From NCBI GenBank assembly GCA_910575775.1, contig CAJTEY010000004.1:62001-126000 (forward strand): a stretch of DNA of 64,000 bases, in the 5' to 3' direction. Numbering within the stretch: position 1 is the stretch's first letter; each line of letters starts with the position of its first letter. This DNA comes from Lachnospiraceae bacterium (lineage in GTDB: Bacteria; Bacillota; Clostridia; Lachnospirales; Lachnospiraceae). A program made the position numbers and the translations under genes. The notes beneath the pieces were generated by a model that saw only the letters and a program-made list of their open reading frames with translations, did no database searches and was not told where the DNA came from. Shown here one piece after another: positions 59,348 through 64,000 of the stretch.

Positions 59348-60940
59348 TCAATTCCAGTATTTGTGGTCAGACTGCCGGTAGCAGATCGCCTCCGCCAGAT
59401 GTATTGTCCCGATTCTGTCACTGTTGTCTAAATCCGCGATGGTTCTTGCCACCTTCAAAATTCGGTGGTAGGCTCTGGCGGAAAGCTGCATCGCAGCGAA
59501 CATCCGCTCCATGTAACGCAGTTCTGCCTCCTCCAGCGCGCAGTAACGCGCCACATCCCCGGCTCCCATATCCGCATTGAAGTGAAGCCCGCTTCCGGCA
59601 AACCTGCTCTCCTGCCTTTTTCTCGCCGCCATCACCCGTTCCCTGACCTGTGAGCTTCCCTCCGCCTCCCCGCTGCAGGTCATATCCGCAAAAGCCATTG
59701 GCACCGCCTCCACACAGATATCCATGCGGTCCAGAATCGGCCCCGACACCCGGTTCAGATAGCGTCTCACCTCAAAGGGCGTACAGCGGCACCTCTCCCT
59801 GTCTGGGTAAAACCCGCATGGACAGGGATTCATCGCCCCCACCAGCATAAAATCTGCGGGATAAACATAGCTTCCACTGCTTCTGGCTATCTGTACCTGC
59901 TTATCCTCCAGAGGCTGCCTCAAAATATCCAGTGTCTCCCGCTTAAACTCCGGGAGCTCGTCTAAAAAGAGTACCCCACGGTGGGAAAGGCTGATGACCC
60001 CCGGCGCAGGAATCCGCCCGCCGCCTGCAAGCGCCCGCCCCGTTATGGTGTGGTGGGGATGCAGAAAAGGTCTCGTGGTCCGCAGGGATCCGACAGACTG
60101 CAGCCGGCCGCAGATGCTGTAGATCGTGGATACCTCCAGACTCTCTTCCCGCGTCAGCGGCGGCAGGATGGAGGGGATCCGTCTGGCAAGCATCGTTTTC
60201 CCGGAACCCGGCGCACCTATGATCAGCAGATTGTGGAACCCGGCAGCAGCCACTTCCGCCGCCCGCTTCAGTCCCTGCTGGCCGTTTATCTGGGAGAAAT
60301 CGAGCTGTTCCTCCTTCGCCTTCTCCTCAACGGACGCTGCGGCACAGGCCACTTCCCCCGCAGTCACGCAAACCACAGATTCAGCCCCGTTTCCGTCCAT
60401 GCTCTCTCCTGGTTTCACCACGGAAACAGTCTCCCCCGCAAGCAGCGCCACCGCCTCCGTTACATTTCTCACACCGATGCTTTCCATCTCCCGAATCAGA
60501 GCACCCTCCCATGCATTACCCGCAGGCAGAATACATCTTCTGACACCCTGCACGGCAGCCTCTCTGACAATGGGAAGCACACCCCGGACAGGTTTTAGTT
60601 CCCCCGACAGCCCCAGTTCCCCCAGAAGAAGCGTCCCTGCCACATTTTCCTGTTTCAGTTTTCCAAGCGCAATCATAATCCCCACCGCCACAGGCAGATC
60701 AAACATGGTACCGTTTTTCGGCAGATCCGCCGGGGAGAGATTGACGTTGATGCACATGGGCGGCAGCTTGACCCCTGCATTCTTGAGCGCCACCTTCACC
60801 CGCTCTCTCGCCTCACGCACCTCGGAACCCGGCAGTCCCACGATCTGAAAGCATGGCAGTCCCTGGGAAATATCCACCTCCACCTGGATCAGATGACTGC
60901 GAACACCGTAAACCGCCCCCGATGTAATTGTACTGAGCAA
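59348..60940 (-). CDS. comM: ComM/YifB family Mg-chelatase-like ATPase
   Basis: A 530-residue protein with an N-terminal Lon/ChlI-like domain (about 1-170, with INVNLSPADLPKNG and GELGLSGELKPVRG). The AAA+ domain has Walker A GAPGSGKT at 242-249, Walker B GVLFLDELPEFKRETL and the MNPCPCGFYPD sensor loop. The Mg_chelatase_C helical domain is at the end (RAYHRILKVARTIADLD). ComM is a helicase that extends heteroduplex in natural transformation. It starts at a TTG with AGGAGG eight bases upstream. Confidence 0.95.
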   Translation of the reverse strand: MLSTITSGAVYGVRSHLIQVEVDISQGLPCFQIVGLPGSEVREARERVKVALKNAGVKLPPMCINVNLSPADLPKNGTMFDLPVAVGIMIALGKLKQENVAGTLLLGELGLSGELKPVRGVLPIVREAAVQGVRRCILPAGNAWEGALIREMESIGVRNVTEAVALLAGETVSVVKPGESMDGNGAESVVCVTAGEVACAAASVEEKAKEEQLDFSQINGQQGLKRAAEVAAAGFHNLLIIGAPGSGKTMLARRIPSILPPLTREESLEVSTIYSICGRLQSVGSLRTTRPFLHPHHTITGRALAGGGRIPAPGVISLSHRGVLFLDELPEFKRETLDILRQPLEDKQVQIARSSGSYVYPADFMLVGAMNPCPCGFYPDRERCRCTPFEVRRYLNRVSGPILDRMDICVEAVPMAFADMTCSGEAEGSSQVRERVMAARKRQESRFAGSGLHFNADMGAGDVARYCALEEAELRYMERMFAAMQLSARAYHRILKVARTIADLDNSDRIGTIHLAEAICYRQSDHKYWN

Positions 60941-61001
60941 ACACGTATCCTCCTTTTCTCACAGCTGCAAATCATTGCACGGTACAGCCTTTTTTCGTTA
61001 T

Positions 61002-61070
61002 GCTTACCCCTCTTACTGCCCTGTCTGTTGAATTTCTGCGGCGAAACGCCAGAATGTCAGAAATTAGAAT
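61002..61070. repeat. 69-bp direct repeat, left copy
   Basis: This stretch recurs at 61949-62017 with one base difference (T/C). It contains ATTTCTG and CAGAAAT as outer inverted arms around a GGCG-AAA-CGCC hairpin. The similarity weakens but seems to extend on the comM side. It lies 64 bases downstream of the 60-residue gene. Confidence 0.9.
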
Positions 61071-61072
61071 TG

Positions 61073-61101
61073 TTGGGAAAGGCTCTGACGGTCTTTCCCA
61101 A
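61073..61101 (-). terminator. hairpin after the 60-residue protein gene
   Basis: Perfect 9-bp stem TTGGGAAAG (61073-61081) with CTTTCCCAA (61093-61101). The minus-strand sequence after it is AT-rich but lacks a strong T-run, so termination is probable but not certain. Confidence 0.45.
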
Positions 61102-61133
61102 GCCGCTATCACTTAACACTGCCTTTTACTCTT

Positions 61134-61316
61134 TTATTCTACTCTAAACTCCTCCGCCTCCTCCTCTGTGAGAGGTCTGCCCAATTCTTTTGACCGTTCG
61201 ATCATTTTCCGCCACTCATACCTTTTACCGTCTGGCTCTCCTGTTAATCGACTATCTGTTGCATAATATGCAATGTCGTATTCATATTCTGTTGATTTTT
61301 CAGTCATCGCCAACAT
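61134..61316 (-). CDS. unknown 60-residue protein paired with a GNAT-like gene
   Basis: A 60-residue acidic protein beginning MLAMTEKSTEYEYDIAYYAT and ending EEEAEEFRVE, with a short basic centre (YEWRKMIERSKELGR). AGGTG precedes the ATG and it begins eight bases after the upstream stop, so the two genes form an operon. I do not recognise a family. Gene pairing and size recall toxin-antitoxin or partner-protein modules, but the usual antitoxin folds (for example ribbon-helix-helix) are not evident. Confidence 0.7.
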   Translation of the reverse strand: MLAMTEKSTEYEYDIAYYATDSRLTGEPDGKRYEWRKMIERSKELGRPLTEEEAEEFRVE

Positions 61317-61324
61317 ACTATCAC

Positions 61325-61822
61325 CTACTTTCTCATATACTTTTCTAACAGGATCTGTGCTGCCTTTTCTAAAATAACCATTCTTCTCGGTGTAATTTCC
61401 ACCGCATTCAATTTGTCCATGTAATACTTTACCAAATTACTCTTAGATGTAAATGCAACTACACCGTCACATCCTGCATCAAGACTCACCTGACAGGCGA
61501 TCGCAAACAAATGTGCGCCGACACCCCTATATCTTCCTGTATGGCTGTAATTGTGCGGCGCCGTCTCAACAATCTCCACATCTGCGACCCCGCCGCCAAT
61601 TTTGACGGAAATCCGCCCCTGCACGGTATCGTCACCTTTTAAGAACAACTCGTATATATCATACCCGTTTTTCTCAGTGATACTCCAGTTAAATTTCCAC
61701 CCCCTGCAATCTTTCGGTCTGATCGGCGTTTCACGTGCCCGGTATTCCGTCTCCACTTCTTCCCCTGTTCTCGTGTCTATCAGACATTCCGTAATTGTGT
61801 CAATTAAAATATCGACCTCCAT
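61325..61822 (-). CDS. GNAT-like protein
   Basis: A 165-residue protein. The C-terminal half has the acetyltransferase-like pattern of a beta strand (ADVEIVETAPHN), the motif GRYRGVGAHLFAIACQVSLDAG that resembles the acetyl-CoA-binding (Q/R)xxGxG/A loop and helix, and a following VVAFTSKSNLVKYYMDKLNA segment. The N-terminal half (RETPIRPKDCRGWKF) is less conserved. The substrate is unknown. It is the first gene of a two-gene cassette flanked by 69-bp direct repeats. Confidence 0.72.
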   Translation of the reverse strand: MEVDILIDTITECLIDTRTGEEVETEYRARETPIRPKDCRGWKFNWSITEKNGYDIYELFLKGDDTVQGRISVKIGGGVADVEIVETAPHNYSHTGRYRGVGAHLFAIACQVSLDAGCDGVVAFTSKSNLVKYYMDKLNAVEITPRRMVILEKAAQILLEKYMRK

Positions 61823-61846
61823 CTCGTATGTACCTTCTTTCTTCCA

Positions 61847-61855
61847 ATTTTACCA
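61847..61855 (-). promoter_or_regulatory. possible extended -10 promoter of the GNAT cassette
   Basis: TGGTAAAAT on the minus strand (TAAAAT at 61847-61852) fits an extended -10 element about 25 bases before the GNAT start. No convincing -35 is seen. Confidence 0.4.
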
Positions 61856-61948
61856 CATTTTTGAAATAAAACACCACAAAAAACACGCTATTGCTTTCTG
61901 CTCACGATCCTTGCGGTAAATGCAACGGCCCAGGCTGAACTGCTACCC

Positions 61949-62017
61949 GCTTACCCCTCTTACTGCCCTGTCTGTTGAATTTCTGCGGCGAAACGCCAGA
62001 ATGTCAGAAATCAGAAT
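61949..62017. repeat. 69-bp direct repeat, right copy
   Basis: Second copy of the repeat at 61002-61070, same orientation. A different short hairpin (CGGGA-AA-TCCCG) follows it, and both copies share GGGAAA immediately after the match. Confidence 0.9.
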
Positions 62018-62088
62018 CCCCGGGAAATCCCGGTAAAATTATTATGCGCCATGCGGCACCTGTTTGTCAAGAAAAAATGACCTCAAAA

Positions 62089-62112
62089 GAGCCCGCGCTT
62101 TCGCGCAGGCTC
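62089..62112 (-). terminator. intrinsic terminator of the DUF5057-like gene
   Basis: GAGCC-CGCG hairpin with CGCG-GGCTC, followed on the minus strand by TTTT and a further T-run. It lies 42 bases after the stop codon at 62155. Confidence 0.85.
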
Positions 62113-62154
62113 AGACATTTTGTTTTCCTATTATAATAACCTTACATTACCCTG

Positions 62155-64000
62155 TTACTCCAGCAGGAACATCTGGGCGCGGTTCAGGGATACGCTGTCC
62201 ATACTCAGCGCTTCCACACTCTGTCCGGCTCTTGTATATCGGTTCGTGAGCAGCACGCAGATCCGCGACGTCTCATCATCCCCATTCTGCAAAGCCGCCA
62301 GAGGCGCTTTGACGCGGTACACCTTACCTGGAACGATTCCTCCTGTCACTTCCACCAGACGGTTGTTCTCCACCGCCCAGACAGGACTTGTAAAGGCCGT
62401 GTACGCAGCGCTGTTAATTCCGCCGCCGGGCAGAAGAAGCTCCGCCTCAGGCGCCGCACCCGCATTCTTATAGAAGAGGGAAAGCTCCGTAGTCTTGTCG
62501 CAGGCAATATTGTTGTCCGTGAAACAGAAATACACATCTATTGTTTCACCCAAAATACCGCCCTTGGCATCCCCGCCTTCCTTGAATGCCACATCGTAAG
62601 GGATCGTGACGCTCTCCACCTTGGTGACGCCGTTAAAACCCGCCACAATGGAGACGTCGGCTCTGTGCACACCGGCATTGTAAGCCGCCATCAGCGCATT
62701 CACAAAGATCCGGCACTCTTGTATGCCGTCTCCTTCCGTCGGCGCATCTTTATCCTTATCATAGTAGTAAGGGTACATCGACTGTCCCACATACACCACG
62801 TTGCCTTTACTGTACACATAGTAGTTATTTCTGCCGTCACGGGGTGACACGCTGTAACCGCCCGAGCCGTAACCATCGGAAGTTTCCTGATCAAACAGGG
62901 TAAACCATGCTGTAGTATAGGCCTTTCCGGCCTCCTTTTCCGTACCGATATCCAACAGATAATCCGGCACTGAAAGCTTCGTAATATTTGAGAGCTGTAC
63001 CCGCAAATCAATCTCATACGGCCATCTGGCAACAGTACCGTCATTGATCCGATCCAGCAGAAGGTCTGTCGTCTCATCAAACACTTCTGTTTTTATACCC
63101 TCATAACGGAATTTTGAGCCACTTCCCATGCTGAGTCTTCCGTATGTCTGTTCATTCTTCTGCCCCAGCACTTCCGCTGACAGGCCAGCTCTTCCTTTAT
63201 CCGCCGACGCGCCCGCCGAGGAGACGACAATGCTCCCGCCCTCGTCAATGAACGCATTGACAGCATTCATCACCACGTCACCCGGGTTCCCACTGTCACC
63301 AAAGCCCAGCGCCACCACATCCCAGAGGGAAAGGTAATTCGCATTTTTCGAAATTCGATCCGCCAGTTCACCCGGTGTAACTGCCTCGATATCCCAATCC
63401 ATTTTCAGAAGCGCTTCCGCTCCGCTCAAATAATGAGCCAGCGTAGAATTATTTATATCCTCATACTGCTTCTGGATGTTTTTATCTCTGTTATCCGTAT
63501 CGTCAAGAATCTGCAGTACCCGGATCTTCGCCCTGTCGCTGCCGCTTATGGTAAAGCATCCCTGCGCCGCTGCCCGCCGGTATTCGTTATCGGTATCCCT
63601 CACTTCCAGTTTCCAAGGCACAATACCAAAATTAATCTCATTGAAGTCGACACTGATTCTGCCGATTCCATCCGACTCCTCAAACTGATATCCGGCAAAT
63701 TCCTCTTCCGGCGCAAAAACACCGTCATAGTTTAAGTCAAGATACAGGTGTTTATCCAGACTGCCCCAATAAGTTTTATCGTCTCCCGCCCGGTCGCTGG
63801 TTATGCAGTACTCGATCGTACCACGGAGTATCCCCGGTCTCTCAGGCACGGCTTCCGTCGCTATCATATCGGAAGATCTCTGCTCTCCGTCGGAATCATT
63901 TCCGCCACTGTCTCCCTCCGCCCGGAGTTCAATCTTTGGACGCTGCGCATTTAACTGCATGGCAAACATTGCGCTGCTGTGCACATCTTCAATGGTGTAG
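62155..64000 (-). CDS. DUF5057-like protein, 5' end beyond the window
   Basis: The frame is open to the right edge, so the true start is outside; more than 610 residues are visible. The centre contains IRVLQILDDTDNRDKNIQ, a domain (about 180-260) reading DWDIEAVTPGELADRI, LWDVVALGFGDSGN and AFIDEGGSIVVSS like a flavodoxin-type or glutamine-amidotransferase-like fold, and later SPRDGRNNYYVYSKGNVVYVGQSMYPY. This pattern resembles DUF5057 proteins of Lachnospiraceae, which are usually large secreted or surface proteins. The signal region cannot be judged here. An acidic Glu/Gly/Asp-rich patch lies near the visible N-terminal side. Confidence 0.6.
   Translation of the reverse strand, partial: YTIEDVHSSAMFAMQLNAQRPKIELRAEGDSGGNDSDGEQRSSDMIATEAVPERPGILRGTIEYCITSDRAGDDKTYWGSLDKHLYLDLNYDGVFAPEEEFAGYQFEESDGIGRISVDFNEINFGIVPWKLEVRDTDNEYRRAAAQGCFTISGSDRAKIRVLQILDDTDNRDKNIQKQYEDINNSTLAHYLSGAEALLKMDWDIEAVTPGELADRISKNANYLSLWDVVALGFGDSGNPGDVVMNAVNAFIDEGGSIVVSSAGASADKGRAGLSAEVLGQKNEQTYGRLSMGSGSKFRYEGIKTEVFDETTDLLLDRINDGTVARWPYEIDLRVQLSNITKLSVPDYLLDIGTEKEAGKAYTTAWFTLFDQETSDGYGSGGYSVSPRDGRNNYYVYSKGNVVYVGQSMYPYYYDKDKDAPTEGDGIQECRIFVNALMAAYNAGVHRADVSIVAGFNGVTKVESVTIPYDVAFKEGGDAKGGILGETIDVYFCFTDNNIACDKTTELSLFYKNAGAAPEAELLLPGGGINSAAYTAFTSPVWAVENNRLVEVTGGIVPGKVYRVKAPLAALQNGDDETSRICVLLTNRYTRAGQSVEALSMDSVSLNRAQMFLLE

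Overview
The window comes from a motile, low-GC Gram-positive bacterium, most likely a Lachnospiraceae-type Clostridia member. Three things point there: the gene order codY - flagellar/chemotaxis operon - sigma-28 - rpsB - tsf, the presence of CheC, CheD and FliY with strong AGGAGG ribosome sites, and FapA, DUF6115 and conjugative-element families typical of gut Firmicutes. Almost every gene is on the minus strand, so transcription runs from right to left. The one clear plus-strand gene is an insertion-sequence transposase.

Right part (about 54.6-64.0 kb, in transcription order). A partial DUF5057-like protein enters from the right edge. Next is a two-gene cassette (GNAT-like protein plus a 60-residue protein) lying between two 69-bp direct repeats. 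It is followed by comM/yifB, dprA, a 55-residue protein with its own promoter and terminator, topA and codY. CodY probably controls itself, because a good CodY-box match lies inside its promoter.

Centre (about 17.9-54.5 kb). This is a nearly complete flagellar and chemotaxis locus: flgB-flgC-fliE-fliF-fliG-fliH-fliI-fliJ-motE-like-fliK-flgD-TIGR02530-flgE, a terminator, a second sigma-A promoter, then flbD-motA-motB-fliL-fliM-fliY-cheY-fliO-fliP-fliQ-fliR-flhB-flhA-flhF-flhG-pilZ-cheB-cheA-cheW-cheC-cheD-unknown-fliA-fapA-unknown-DUF6115-MltG-like. It encodes the rotor, the export gate, the hook and its length control, the stator, the chemotaxis phosphorelay and the late-gene sigma factor. 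A monocistronic chemoreceptor gene follows, then rpsB-tsf with a clear promoter and a long leader.

Left part (1-13.6 kb). A conjugative-element backbone sits directly downstream of tsf, where pyrH and frr would be expected by comparison with Bacillus. It carries DUF6075, DUF3970, ParA, ParB, a replication initiator (DUF6017 type), a YodL-domain protein, an AP2-domain protein, PcfB and the VirD4 coupling protein. Seven copies of a 25-bp palindrome punctuate its gene junctions. A 5.6-kb segment with an AT-rich membrane KAP-family NTPase gene, an IS30-family element and the YodL gene is bracketed by two 56-bp direct repeats that can fold as hairpins. No relaxase, integrase or element end is visible, so the element continues past the left edge.

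The most unusual items are the seven-copy palindrome, the KAP cargo segment between direct repeats, the repeat-flanked GNAT cassette, the acidic EF-hand-like tail on FlgD and the CodY boxes at codY and flgB. No rRNA, tRNA or CRISPR array was seen.
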